From: Acidobacteriota bacterium
GTDB lineage: Bacteria > Acidobacteriota > Polarisedimenticolia > JACPZX01
Reading direction: 5' to 3'
DNA length: 47,143 nucleotides
NCBI GenBank assembly: GCA_016195325.1
Contig: JACPZX010000080.1
Coordinates: 1 to 47,143 of the forward strand
Position numbers and translations under genes: made by a program. A model generated the notes under the pieces. The model was not told where the DNA came from. It saw only the letters and a program-made list of their open reading frames with translations, and made no database searches. Positions 1-9,345 of this stretch are shown one piece after another. The stretch's first letter is position 1. Each line of letters opens with the position of its first letter.

Positions 1-84
1 CAACTCCGACCAGCTCCAGCCGCGACGCTCGCGTCCGGCGAGAAGCTCCCTCATCCGCCCGGGGTCCTGTCGATGTCGCATCCG
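1..84 (-). CDS. Possible IS66-type transposase accessory protein, N-terminal fragment
   Basis: An open frame begins at ATG 84 (or ATG 54) and runs off the left edge. From ATG 54 the translation is MRELLAGRERRGWSWSEL. The basic RERRGW stretch followed by SELxxx resembles the start of small IS66 accessory (TnpA/OrfA-like) proteins, which usually continue into a helix-turn-helix ending in a WW motif. Only 18-28 residues are visible, so the family call rests on a short similarity seen by eye. No clear ribosome binding site precedes either ATG. It lies 42 bases downstream of the RHS stop on the same strand, which would fit an insertion that removed the end of the RHS gene. It could also be an unrelated small DNA-binding protein. 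Confidence 0.33.
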
Positions 85-126
85 AGCGAGATTGCCCGAT
101 CCTCAGACGCGGCGATAGAGTGGGCT

Positions 127-3100
127 TCACAGAACGGTCACCGGATTCAGGAATCCGGTTTGAAAGTAGAAATCTCCGGGCGACGGGCACACATCAGGAT
201 CTTGGGTGGACTCGTCCCCCGCGTCAGTACAGCTTGAGACGTGCATTTCACGCAGCGTTGGGACCTGGCCCAGTCCGCTCAGTGTCTTGACCCGGACCTC
301 CTCCGACAACCAGGAGACATTGCCATCCAGATCGACCGCCGCAATCCGATACGCGTGATCCGTGTTGGGCACAAGCCCGAGATACGCCGCATTCGGTTGG
401 GTCGCGCCGCCCACCTCGACGGGGGAATGTATCGCCGCGTTCGGATCGTCTTCAATCTCGCACGCGCATGAGTAGACACGGTAGAATGCCAGATCGGGTT
501 CGGGTGAAGGAGCCCACCACAAGTTCACCGAGTTGCTCGAGACATTCGCGACGACTCCTCGAGGGGCCCCCGGCGGCACCAGGTCGGCCGGGATGGCTTG
601 CCGAATCCAATTCGGGTCCACCGTCATCCCTGAACTCCAGGACTCAAGCCCGGAGGTATCAACAGCGGTCGTAAAGTACTCGTACACCATCCGATTCGTG
701 AGACCGGAGTCCGTGTAATTCGGAGCCACGAGCGGTTTTGAGGTGACCCGCGTAAACGCCGGCTCATCACTTCTCCTTCTGTAGACTTGCCACCCTCGGT
801 AGTCCGCCGGATGCGATGTTGAGGAAAGCACCAGTCGCACGTCCACCATCCCATCACCCGGTGCGAGGTTTGGCCTCTTGGGCGGGCCAGGACGAGTAGT
901 GTCACCAGGTGTCGCAACCAACGGCGGAGTCGCTAGGCCTTCATTGGCGGCGGAGTCCAGTGCACGCACTCTATACGAGTAGGTCTGGCCCGAGCTCACG
1001 GTCGAATCGTGTAGGATGAGAGGATAGGGGCCGCTGACATTGAGCGTCAGGGTCTCCGTAGTGCCAGTCGAGTAGGTCTTTTCAACCAGGTAGGCGGTGA
1101 CGTCGAAATCCGCGGGTTGGCGGACCGTCAGATCAATCCCCGGCGCCGCCGTCGGGGCACTTGTATTCGGGCGGACGTCGATGTCGACGTCTCTCGGAGG
1201 TGGGGGTGCTTGGTTTTGAATCATGCCCACGAGTCGCTCACCGGCGTAGAGATGATCCCTCTCCCAAATCGCCGCATCGCTGGGCACGCTCAGGCGTCGC
1301 TGGAATTCGCTCATCAGGCGGCCATTCTCGTCCCGGACATAGAATATCTGGAGGTCGCCAAGGCGATCCTTCTTTAAGATTCGAAAGCCGCCGTCGTCGT
1401 ATTCATAGTCGGAAATGGTCCGGCCCCCGCTCTCGACTCTCATTAGCCGGTTCAATGGGTCATAGAAATACTGATTCTGACCGTCACCAATGACGTTGCC
1501 GTTATCGTCGTAATGCCAATTCGGATCCACGGACGGAGCTGCTAAGCCCGTCGTAACTTCTGCCTTAACACGGTTCGTCACGCCGTCCAGAGACAAGTCC
1601 CTCTCGATCGTCGTCGTTCCACTCGTCGAGGTAAGATCGTGAACCAGTTTCTTCAGGTTGCCGTAGGCGTCGTAACTGAACACGCTCTCATGGTATGCGA
1701 GATCACCGTTTTGGCGGGCGTAGATCAGACGCCCGATGGGGTCATATCTGTACAGGTCTGGGCCGACGCCCACGACGTTTCCCATGGAATCGTACCGGTA
1801 GATTCCCGAGTCGTACAAGACCGGAGGAGCGTTGCTCTGGCCGATCAGTCGCTGGTCGGACGGAGTCAGCGGAAACAGCTCCGAGTACTCCTCCTTGCCT
1901 GGCATGCAGTTCTCCCCGCAATCGTGTCCACCGCCTCCGGGACCGCCGCCACCGTTCGGATCGGCTATTCCGATGACGCGTATCTGCCCGGGGCGATGCA
2001 TCGCGTCCGGCGTTATCTCCGTGACAACGCCGCGCTGAGTGACATAGCGTCTTAATCCTCCAGCATCGTTGTATGTGAATGTCTCACCGAAAGGCGCTCC
2101 CGGGCCGGCCGTTTCCTCGACGAGGTATCCACCCCGATACGTGGATTGCACCACCGTCGCTGCGTGAGATTCGTACGGATTCGCCGGGTAGCTTGTCGAT
2201 TGAACCAAGCCAACATCGTTGTACTCGTATCCGACGGAGACCATGGCTCCAAGATCCGAGAAGAGCGAGTCCACTCGGGATAGGCGTCCACCCACCCCGT
2301 AGTAGTACATGCCTTTCTGGAACGTCATACCGCTTGTCGAGCGGCTCACCACATGTACGAGCTTTCCGCCGGAAGCACCCCGAGGCTGCCCGGGGTACTC
2401 GTCGTAGATGTACTGTGCCAGCGTGAGAGGTTGGGCCTGCACAAGGGTCTTCGACAGCAGCCGGCGCGCTGGGTCGTAGACGTACTGAAACCGCTTTCCA
2501 GAAGAATCCTCGGTCGTTGTCGCATCCCCCACGGAATTGAATCCTAGGACTGCAACTGTCCCCAGCTCGGGCGTGGTGGACCGCACAAGTCTGTTCAACG
2601 AGTCGTGCTCGAAGAACCTTCTTTGAGGAGTAGCGTTGGGATCTGCGGTGTCGACAAGTTGGACACCAACCAGGTTGTCCCTGACATCGTAATCATACTG
2701 CGCCTGCGCGCCGAGAGCACTCGGCTCGGTGGCGAGAGGATTCTGGCGTCGTGGCGGTACAACGCCGATGAGCCGCCCGAACGCGTCCCGCTCGTATGTC
2801 GTCGTTGAGTCAAAGCGCGCGTTTGGATCTTCTCCCAGGCCCCGCGTCGTCACGATCGTCGACAACCCGTGATACTCGGTCTCTACGACACTCCCATCCG
2901 CAGACGTTTTCTTGTGCACACGCCCCAAGGGATCCGTTATTGGAGTCGCCCCCGGCGGCGTGGGCAACGAGTACTCAAGCTGCGTGCCGAGGACGGACGA
3001 TCCCCATTCCGATTCAAATGTCTTCCGACCCAGAGTGTCGTACGCATGATGCTTCGTTACGACGCGACCGTCATCCATTGCCCGGTCCTCGGCGACGACT

Positions 3101-5718
3101 CGAAAGAGCTGATCGAAATGGCTGACCTGTCGGAGCTGGTTCGACGGATCGACTGCGCTCTGCTGCACAACCGTCGTAGTAAAGATGTTGTTGTAGGTCA
3201 GCCCGATCGGCGCCTCACCCGATGTGGCGTGGGTCACACGCACAAGCCTCCCCAACGAATCGTAGATGTACGACGTCGGTACGCTGGCGGTGTCGCGACT
3301 CGTCGCAACCAAACCCGTGACGGTGTCAACGTCCTGGTCGAGCGCCTTCCATGGAAGACCGACGATTTGCCTCTTCGAAAGAAAAGCTCCGGCCGAATAC
3401 GTGTAAGACTCTTCAAACCGTTGAGCGTTGGGGTCCCCACCTTCCACGCGTTTGAACGCCAAGTTCCCCGTCGAAGGATGACTTGGGTCGGGCTCCGCGG
3501 GGCACACACCAGTACACCCCGCATCGCCGTAGTAGTAGAGTTGCGTGACGACATCGATCGGATCGACGGTGCCTAGCGCAGCTCCACGTCGCGGCGATAC
3601 GGGCGCACCTCTATCCACCTGAGACCTCATCTTGCCGTCTGACCCGAAGGTGAACTCGCTCTGGCTGACCAGCGTGCCAACTCCATCGAGGAGTTCTTGG
3701 AATGCGTATCTATTCAAAGTCGGTGGCCAGGTCTCCACGGTTTCATCGAATCGCGGGCACAGACCGTTCGCGTCGGTCGTGTCGCAGTTGTACCCGGCCA
3801 ACTTCGTCCGATACTTGCTGCCGTCGAGATTGTACTCGTCCTGCCTCCGGTAATGACCCAGCCCATCCCAGTCCGAATTCACGACACGGCGCGAGTCAAC
3901 GCCTCCTTCAAAGTCAGTGATTGCGGTGATCTTCACCCTTCGATTCTTCTGCGAATGAATTGGTCCGTAGACCAGATGTACGTCATCTGCGTCGTCCTCG
4001 TACTCCTTGGTGATCGCGCGGAGAAGGACATTCTTTGAACCACTCCAATACTCCGTTCGAGTCGGGAGTCCGTCGGGCCAGTTGAATCGTTGGGTGGGAT
4101 CTGTGTTGAGAAGTACTGGGTCGGTAATCGGCCCACCGGATGCTCTGAAGTACGTGATGGTCCAATTCCCATCCGGATCAGTTTGGATGACCTTCTTCGG
4201 ATTGCTGAGGACCATTCCATTATCATCGCTATCGTCGGATCGATCCCAAAGCCACACCGCCTCCTGGACCTGGAGACTCTCGCTGAACGGAACGCTTGAG
4301 TCAGGGTTTGATCGAATCATCTTGAGGGCAACACCGAACGTTCCTGGAAGGTCGTCGGATTGGTTTCGTCTATTGGCGCAGTTAGGATCCGGGCCAACGC
4401 ATGAGATCTGCGGCACATAGCTGCCATCGATGAATCTCAGGACGTTTGTCACTTCGCTGCAAATCACATTACAGCCAATTGTCGGGTTGTAGAATGGCAC
4501 AGAGATCGAATGGGAGTATCGAGCATACTGATAACGCACCTGTGCACCCGTCGGCAAAGTCTTCGTCGAAATGGCGCCGGTATGATTGTGGGGTGCGTCA
4601 TACGCCGAGTAGTCAAACTGGAATGCGAGACCGCCGGGCAAGTCGAGTCGCTTCAGGAAGACCTCACCTGGCATCGTTGTCGTGTGGGGATGTGTGCCGC
4701 CGGAGTATCTGACGAGATCGTCGACCGTCGTGGCCACCTCGTATGTGAAGCGGTACACTGCGTCGCCCACTGCGCCCGTCGGTTGGCCGAACGACGGGGT
4801 TCTTATGGCCGCGACGAAGCCGAGATTCCTAGAATTCGGGGCAGCGAGGCCGGTGTTCGGATCGATGCCCGGATCCGGAGCTGGAGGCACGTTGTCGAAC
4901 ACGATGGTTCTGCCCGTACTGTCTACAATCTGGCGAATTAGGTGCTCCATTCCAGCCTGCGTGTCATAGGAAACGGTGACAAAGTGACCGGACGTGTCTT
5001 CGATCCGAGTGACGTACCATCCGCGGGAATCGTTGTCGGCTGGGTTGTGCGGTCGTCCGCCGGAAGTACACGATGAATTATTTGGGTCAATAGTCCGGTC
5101 GGGGACCCAATGGTCCATCAGGTACGTTGTTCCATCGGGCATGGTCAGTCGGTATCCGAGCACGGGATGATTGGGATCGTTCGAGGAATTGGCGCCCAGG
5201 CGGAGGAAGCGGATGAAACTCATGTCATCCGTGCTACCAGTGGTCTGGGTCATGTTTTTCGTGAGTTCACGTTCCGTTCCATCACCCAGATGGAGGACCA
5301 GCACACGGGTATCGTCTCCGATCGAGTCGCAAACCGGGACAGACCACTGCCAGAGGACATGTCCCAGCTCCAGCGTGAATCCAACACCTGCCTGACCCCG
5401 GGACTCGAGCGTCGAGTGGTACCAAGGAGATCCAAGGTATCGCCAGACCTTCGAGGAATAGTTCAGCGAGAGTTGGTAGCTCAGGCTGGGCGAGACGACT
5501 TCCGCGGGTCCGATGGGAATTTGAAATGTCAGTTGGCCGGAGAGCGCGTCGACGGAGTCTCCCAGCGCACTGGAGAAGACGTGATTTGTCGCTGCCCCGC
5601 GGACGGTGTTGTCGTTCAGAACGGCGGATGCCGTCGAACACGCCCAGGCCAGAATAAGTGCGGGAACGGCGATTGAGGGGCAAAGGGGCTGCGTGAGCCT
5701 GCGGGGCAGGGAGAGCAT
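127..5718 (-). CDS. RHS/YD-repeat secreted protein with C-terminal fibronectin III-like domains, probably truncated
   Basis: This is a 1863-residue protein. ATG 5718 is chosen because GGAGGA lies about 7 bases upstream, the frame then opens with a signal peptide (MLSLPRR followed by a hydrophobic run ending ASA), and a strong promoter at 5815-5844 lies inside the longer open frame. The first ~600 residues resemble the SpvB-like/TcdB N-terminal shell segment. Many YD repeats follow (YDPIGRL, YEYDDGGF, YVYDPARRL). After YAGERLVGM the protein leaves the RHS fold and carries about three fibronectin III-like modules. The usual RHS core (DHLG..., RYYDPxxGRF) and any variable toxin tip are absent. 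GC is clearly lower than in neighbours: 2161-2220 is 31/60 G+C. That suggests acquisition. No immunity gene is visible. Confidence 0.85.
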   Translation of the reverse strand: MLSLPRRLTQPLCPSIAVPALILAWACSTASAVLNDNTVRGAATNHVFSSALGDSVDALSGQLTFQIPIGPAEVVSPSLSYQLSLNYSSKVWRYLGSPWYHSTLESRGQAGVGFTLELGHVLWQWSVPVCDSIGDDTRVLVLHLGDGTERELTKNMTQTTGSTDDMSFIRFLRLGANSSNDPNHPVLGYRLTMPDGTTYLMDHWVPDRTIDPNNSSCTSGGRPHNPADNDSRGWYVTRIEDTSGHFVTVSYDTQAGMEHLIRQIVDSTGRTIVFDNVPPAPDPGIDPNTGLAAPNSRNLGFVAAIRTPSFGQPTGAVGDAVYRFTYEVATTVDDLVRYSGGTHPHTTTMPGEVFLKRLDLPGGLAFQFDYSAYDAPHNHTGAISTKTLPTGAQVRYQYARYSHSISVPFYNPTIGCNVICSEVTNVLRFIDGSYVPQISCVGPDPNCANRRNQSDDLPGTFGVALKMIRSNPDSSVPFSESLQVQEAVWLWDRSDDSDDNGMVLSNPKKVIQTDPDGNWTITYFRASGGPITDPVLLNTDPTQRFNWPDGLPTRTEYWSGSKNVLLRAITKEYEDDADDVHLVYGPIHSQKNRRVKITAITDFEGGVDSRRVVNSDWDGLGHYRRQDEYNLDGSKYRTKLAGYNCDTTDANGLCPRFDETVETWPPTLNRYAFQELLDGVGTLVSQSEFTFGSDGKMRSQVDRGAPVSPRRGAALGTVDPIDVVTQLYYYGDAGCTGVCPAEPDPSHPSTGNLAFKRVEGGDPNAQRFEESYTYSAGAFLSKRQIVGLPWKALDQDVDTVTGLVATSRDTASVPTSYIYDSLGRLVRVTHATSGEAPIGLTYNNIFTTTVVQQSAVDPSNQLRQVSHFDQLFRVVAEDRAMDDGRVVTKHHAYDTLGRKTFESEWGSSVLGTQLEYSLPTPPGATPITDPLGRVHKKTSADGSVVETEYHGLSTIVTTRGLGEDPNARFDSTTTYERDAFGRLIGVVPPRRQNPLATEPSALGAQAQYDYDVRDNLVGVQLVDTADPNATPQRRFFEHDSLNRLVRSTTPELGTVAVLGFNSVGDATTTEDSSGKRFQYVYDPARRLLSKTLVQAQPLTLAQYIYDEYPGQPRGASGGKLVHVVSRSTSGMTFQKGMYYYGVGGRLSRVDSLFSDLGAMVSVGYEYNDVGLVQSTSYPANPYESHAATVVQSTYRGGYLVEETAGPGAPFGETFTYNDAGGLRRYVTQRGVVTEITPDAMHRPGQIRVIGIADPNGGGGPGGGGHDCGENCMPGKEEYSELFPLTPSDQRLIGQSNAPPVLYDSGIYRYDSMGNVVGVGPDLYRYDPIGRLIYARQNGDLAYHESVFSYDAYGNLKKLVHDLTSTSGTTTIERDLSLDGVTNRVKAEVTTGLAAPSVDPNWHYDDNGNVIGDGQNQYFYDPLNRLMRVESGGRTISDYEYDDGGFRILKKDRLGDLQIFYVRDENGRLMSEFQRRLSVPSDAAIWERDHLYAGERLVGMIQNQAPPPPRDVDIDVRPNTSAPTAAPGIDLTVRQPADFDVTAYLVEKTYSTGTTETLTLNVSGPYPLILHDSTVSSGQTYSYRVRALDSAANEGLATPPLVATPGDTTRPGPPKRPNLAPGDGMVDVRLVLSSTSHPADYRGWQVYRRRSDEPAFTRVTSKPLVAPNYTDSGLTNRMVYEYFTTAVDTSGLESWSSGMTVDPNWIRQAIPADLVPPGAPRGVVANVSSNSVNLWWAPSPEPDLAFYRVYSCACEIEDDPNAAIHSPVEVGGATQPNAAYLGLVPNTDHAYRIAAVDLDGNVSWLSEEVRVKTLSGLGQVPTLREMHVSSCTDAGDESTQDPDVCPSPGDFYFQTGFLNPVTVL
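140..159. repeat. Perfect 20-bp palindrome inside the end of the RHS gene
   Basis: ACCGGATTC and GAATCCGGT are perfect 9-base inverted arms separated by AG. The palindrome sits about four codons before the RHS stop codon and 56 bases from the start of the IS66-like frame. It could be a recombination or insertion target, or a hairpin at the 3' end of the RHS message. There is no U-tract, so a Rho-independent terminator is not supported. Confidence 0.5.
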
Positions 5719-5814
5719 CGTGAAGTCCTCCAACGGAAGCACTTCTTCGGCTACTATTCTGTCTTTGCACGAGGTGGGGTGGGCGGCAGCGCCCCTTGAT
5801 GTGATGTCGCGGCC

Positions 5815-5844
5815 TTTATACTGCCATCTCGTCACGACTGTCAA
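5815..5844 (-). promoter_or_regulatory. Sigma-70-type promoter of the RHS gene
   Basis: On the minus strand, TTGACA (5844-5839) is followed by an 18-base spacer and TATAAA (5820-5815). The first hexamer is a perfect consensus and the second matches five of six positions. It gives an untranslated leader of about 90 bases before ATG 5718. The -35 box lies only nine bases from the start of the divergent gene at 5854, so the two genes share this region. Confidence 0.75.
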
Positions 5845-5853
5845 GAATTATTT

Positions 5854-6873
5854 ATGAGAGACGAGAAGTCCCCGCTTGCGAAAGACCTGACTGTTCGGAA
5901 CCGGTCACTTTGTTGGCTGGGAGCGCTCGGACTGGCGGTTTTACTCGGGTCGTTCGTCCCCGCCGCTGAGCTTCGTCAGCGACGCTCGTCGCGATCCACA
6001 ATTTCGCGGGTCGAGCGGCAAGGTGATCTCTTCGGCATCGTCGAGGCCACCCTCCGCCTCAACCCCGAGGCAATCCATCGAAGAGAGAGAAAGAACGCCC
6101 TCCGCCAGATCGACGGCCTCGCCGAGCGAGTGAAGACCGCCCTGCCGCCCGCCGCCTCCGCCAAGCAGACGATCGACGCCATCAACGACCTCCTCTTCGC
6201 CAAGGAGGGATACCACGGCACCACCGCCCTCTCGGACCCCAACAATCTCTCCATCCCGAAGCTCTTGAAGGCCAAACGAGGCACCTGTGTCAGCCTCGTG
6301 ATCCTCTACCTGGCCATCGCCGAGCGCCTCGGCCTCGACGTCTACGCGGCCGCGACGCCGGTTCACCTCTTTATTAGGTACGAAGGACCCGACGGCGTCA
6401 TCAACATCGAGACGCTCGAACAGGGACGAGCGGTCGAGGACGCCGAGTACCGCCGGCAGCACCGGATGGCAGATTCCTCCATCGACCGCGGCCTCTTCAT
6501 GCGGCCGCTGACCAAGCGAGCCGTCATCGCGCACTTCCTCAGCAACCGGGGAGCCATCGCCTCAAGAGCGGGCCAAAAGGAGGACGCCCTCGAGGACTTC
6601 GACGCCGCGATCGAGCTCTACCCCGACCTCGAAGCCGCTTACTACAACCGAGGTCTCGAGCACCTGAAGGCCGGCGAGTTCGAGGCGGCGAGAGCCGACC
6701 TGACGACGGCGATCGAGCTCCACCCCCTCGACGCGCAGGCCTTCAACAATCGGGGCCTCGCCGACCTCAAGCTCGGCGACAACGCCGCCGCTCGCCGCGA
6801 TTTCGAGGAGGCGATGCGCATCGACCCCGCGCAGAAGGAGGCCCGTGAGAATCTGAAGCGCCTGAACCCGTGA
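5854..6873 (+). CDS. Transglutaminase-like (SirB1/Transglut_core2-type) protein with C-terminal TPR repeats
   Basis: The protein has 339 residues. A hydrophobic stretch at about 18-38 (LCWLGALGLAVLLGSF) acts as signal peptide or anchor, so the rest is likely periplasmic. The segment around RGTCVSLVILYLAIAERLGL carries the candidate nucleophile Cys145; HLFIRY holds His171, and an acidic/amide residue near 184-186 could complete a triad. This layout matches SirB1-type transglutaminase-like proteins, many of which have unproven activity. Residues ~228-332 form about three TPRs (NRGAIASRAG, YYNRGLEHLKAG, NNRGLADLKLGD), suggesting protein binding. The kinase gene begins 16 bases downstream, so the two are probably co-transcribed. 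The start has no good ribosome binding site; a later start is possible but would cut into the hydrophobic segment. Confidence 0.8.
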   Translation: MRDEKSPLAKDLTVRNRSLCWLGALGLAVLLGSFVPAAELRQRRSSRSTISRVERQGDLFGIVEATLRLNPEAIHRRERKNALRQIDGLAERVKTALPPAASAKQTIDAINDLLFAKEGYHGTTALSDPNNLSIPKLLKAKRGTCVSLVILYLAIAERLGLDVYAAATPVHLFIRYEGPDGVINIETLEQGRAVEDAEYRRQHRMADSSIDRGLFMRPLTKRAVIAHFLSNRGAIASRAGQKEDALEDFDAAIELYPDLEAAYYNRGLEHLKAGEFEAARADLTTAIELHPLDAQAFNNRGLADLKLGDNAAARRDFEEAMRIDPAQKEARENLKRLNP

Positions 6874-6889
6874 TGTACCCTCCCCCCCC

Positions 6890-9337
6890 ATGCCCGACGC
6901 GCCGCACCACCCCCCACTCCACCCCGACGACCAGCCCACCCTCGCCGGGCGTCCGCAGGGCGACGCCCCCGAAGAGCGCGTCCCGCGGTACCGCCTGATC
7001 CAGCGGATCGGCGAAGGGGGCATGGGCGACGTCTACCTCGCCGACCAGCTCGAGCCGATCAAGAGGAAGGTCGCGCTCAAGATCGTCAAGCGCGGCCTCG
7101 ACACGCGCGAGGTCCTCGCCCGGTTCGACGTCGAGAGGCAGACCCTCGCGCTGATGGATCACGCCGCGATCGCGACGGTGCTCGACGCCGGGAGCACCGA
7201 GAGCGGAAGGCCCTACTTCGCGATGGAGTACGTGCAGGGGGAGCCGATCACCCGCTGGTGCGACCGGCATCGTCTGAGCATCCGGGAACGGCTCGAGCTG
7301 TTCGTGAAGGTGTGCGACGGCGTCCAGCACGCGCACCAGAAGGGGATCATCCACCGCGACCTCAAGCCCACCAACATCCTCGTCGCCGGGGACGCCGCGT
7401 CCCCGCAGCCGAAGATCATCGACTTCGGGATCGCGAAGGCGATGACGCGGGGGACGGGGGAGGTGACGCGGATCACCGAGCTGGGGCAGCTCGTCGGGAC
7501 GCCGGAGTACATGAGCCCCGAGCAGGCCGGGCTCACGGCGCAGGACGTGGACACGCGCGCCGACATCTACGCGCTCGGCGTGATCTTGTACGAGCTCGTC
7601 ACCGGGGCGCTCCCGTTCGAGTCAGACGACCTGAGGTCGCTCCCGCCGGAGGAGATGCGGCGGCGAATCCGCGACGAGGACCCTCCGCGCCTGAGCACGC
7701 GCGCCGCGCGCCTCGGCGCGCGCCTCGCCGCCGCGGCGTCGAACCGGCAGGTGCGGCCGGAGCGGTTCCCGGATCACGTGCGCGGGGACCTCGAGTGGAT
7801 CACGGCGCGGGCGATGGAGAAGGACCGCGCGCGGCGGTACGAGACGGCGAACGATCTGGCGCGCGACCTCGAGAGACACCTGAGGCACGAGCCGGTCCTC
7901 GCGAGCCCGCCGAGCACGATGTATCGCCTCGGGAAGCTCGCGCGGCGCCACCGGGTGGCCTTCGCCGCGGGAGGGCTCGTCGCCGCGATCCTCGTCGTCG
8001 CCAGCGTCGTGAGCACGGCCCTGTACTTTCAGGCGCAGAAGGCGGCCGCCGCGGCGGCGATCGAGGCGGGGAAGTCGGCGCAGGTCGCGAAGTTCATGGA
8101 GGAGATGCTCGAGGGGGTCGGTCCATCGGTGGCGCTCGGCCGCGACACGAAGCTGATGCGCGAGATCCTCGACAGGACGGCGGCGCGCGTCGACAAGGAG
8201 CTGAAGGCGCAGCCTCTCGTCGAGGCGGAGCTTCGGATGACGCTCGGGCGGACGTACTTCGACCTGGGGGAGCTTGCGCCGGCGAAGACGCAGTTCGAGA
8301 AGGCGCTCGCGATCCTCAAGGGCGAGAAAGGGGAGCGGGACGCGGCGACGCTGCGCGCGGCGTCGCGGCTCGGCACGACGATGTACCAGCTCGGCGATCT
8401 CAAGGGGGCGGAAGCGTCGCTCACCGCGACGGCGCGGGCGCAGACCGAGATCTTCGGCGCGGACGACCCGGACGCGCTCAGGACCCAGTCCGACCTCTCG
8501 ATGGTCCTGGTCTACGGGTCGAAGCTCGATGAGGCGGAGAAGCTCGTGAAGAGGATTCTCCCCGGGCTCAAGAAGGCCTTCGGCCCTTCGGGGCAGACGA
8601 CGCGCGAGGCGATGAACAATCTCGCGCAGGCCTACACCGACGCGAGTCGTCTTCCCGAGGCGGAGGCGCTCTACAAGGAGATCCTCGAGGCGACGCTTTC
8701 GGATCTGGGTCCCGAGCATCCGGGGACGCTCGAGATCCAGATAAATCTCGGCTGGCTCTACCGGCACGAGGAGAGGCTCAGGGAGGCCGACGCGATGACC
8801 GCCGGCGCGCTCGCGACGATGCGACGGGTCCTCGGCAACGAGCACCCGATGACGCAGATCGGGGTGAACAACCTGGCGGTCATCTACAAGGCCGAGAAGA
8901 AGTACAAGGAGGCGGAGCCCCTCTACATCGAGAACGTCGAGAGCGGCAAGCGAACGCTCGGCGCGCAGCACCCCGAGACGGTGGTCGGGATCATCAACCT
9001 CGCCGGCTTCCATCGGACGGTGGGGGACTGCGCGAAGGGGGAGCCCGAGGCGGACGAGGCGATCCGCGCGATCGAGTCGCACGATTTCGGGGAGTTCCTG
9101 GCGGGGGCGGGGGCCTACTTCGTCCGGGGGTCGTGCCGCGCCGACGTCGGGCGCTACGCGGAAAGTGAGCCCGACCTTCTGAAGGCCCTCGAGAAGCTTG
9201 AGCTGCGCGCGAACTCGAGCCCGCAGAAGAGGATTGAGACGCTCGAGTATCTCGTGAAGACCGAAGCGAAGCTCGGTCGGCCGGCGAAGGCCGAGGAGTT
9301 CAGGAAGCGCCTCGACGCGCTCGCCGGCCGATCGTAG
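6890..9337 (+). CDS. Transmembrane Ser/Thr protein kinase with kinesin-light-chain-like TPR domain
   Basis: The protein has 815 residues. An N-terminal Hanks-type kinase domain (about 34-330) shows the glycine loop GEGGMG (41-46), VALK with Lys64, HRDLKPTN (catalytic Asp157), DFG (179-ish) and PEYMSPEQ. All residues needed for catalysis are visible. A single membrane span follows at about 357-380, preceded by RRHR (positive inside), so the kinase faces the cytoplasm. Residues ~395-815 carry TPRs of the TPR_10/TPR_12 type (NNLAQAYTDASRLPEAEALY, NLAVIYKAEKKYKEAEPLY), placed outside the inner membrane. Such TPR kinases are common in Acidobacteria and Planctomycetes and usually have unknown ligands. 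It follows the transglutaminase-like gene and ends eight bases before the convergent Spy-like gene. Confidence 0.93.
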   Translation: MPDAPHHPPLHPDDQPTLAGRPQGDAPEERVPRYRLIQRIGEGGMGDVYLADQLEPIKRKVALKIVKRGLDTREVLARFDVERQTLALMDHAAIATVLDAGSTESGRPYFAMEYVQGEPITRWCDRHRLSIRERLELFVKVCDGVQHAHQKGIIHRDLKPTNILVAGDAASPQPKIIDFGIAKAMTRGTGEVTRITELGQLVGTPEYMSPEQAGLTAQDVDTRADIYALGVILYELVTGALPFESDDLRSLPPEEMRRRIRDEDPPRLSTRAARLGARLAAAASNRQVRPERFPDHVRGDLEWITARAMEKDRARRYETANDLARDLERHLRHEPVLASPPSTMYRLGKLARRHRVAFAAGGLVAAILVVASVVSTALYFQAQKAAAAAAIEAGKSAQVAKFMEEMLEGVGPSVALGRDTKLMREILDRTAARVDKELKAQPLVEAELRMTLGRTYFDLGELAPAKTQFEKALAILKGEKGERDAATLRAASRLGTTMYQLGDLKGAEASLTATARAQTEIFGADDPDALRTQSDLSMVLVYGSKLDEAEKLVKRILPGLKKAFGPSGQTTREAMNNLAQAYTDASRLPEAEALYKEILEATLSDLGPEHPGTLEIQINLGWLYRHEERLREADAMTAGALATMRRVLGNEHPMTQIGVNNLAVIYKAEKKYKEAEPLYIENVESGKRTLGAQHPETVVGIINLAGFHRTVGDCAKGEPEADEAIRAIESHDFGEFLAGAGAYFVRGSCRADVGRYAESEPDLLKALEKLELRANSSPQKRIETLEYLVKTEAKLGRPAKAEEFRKRLDALAGRS

Positions 9338-9345
9338 GTGGGGAG

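Noticed and set aside
127-5718. RHS protein as a polymorphic toxin with immunity gene
   Set aside because: The core cleavage motif and C-terminal toxin are missing and no immunity gene follows.
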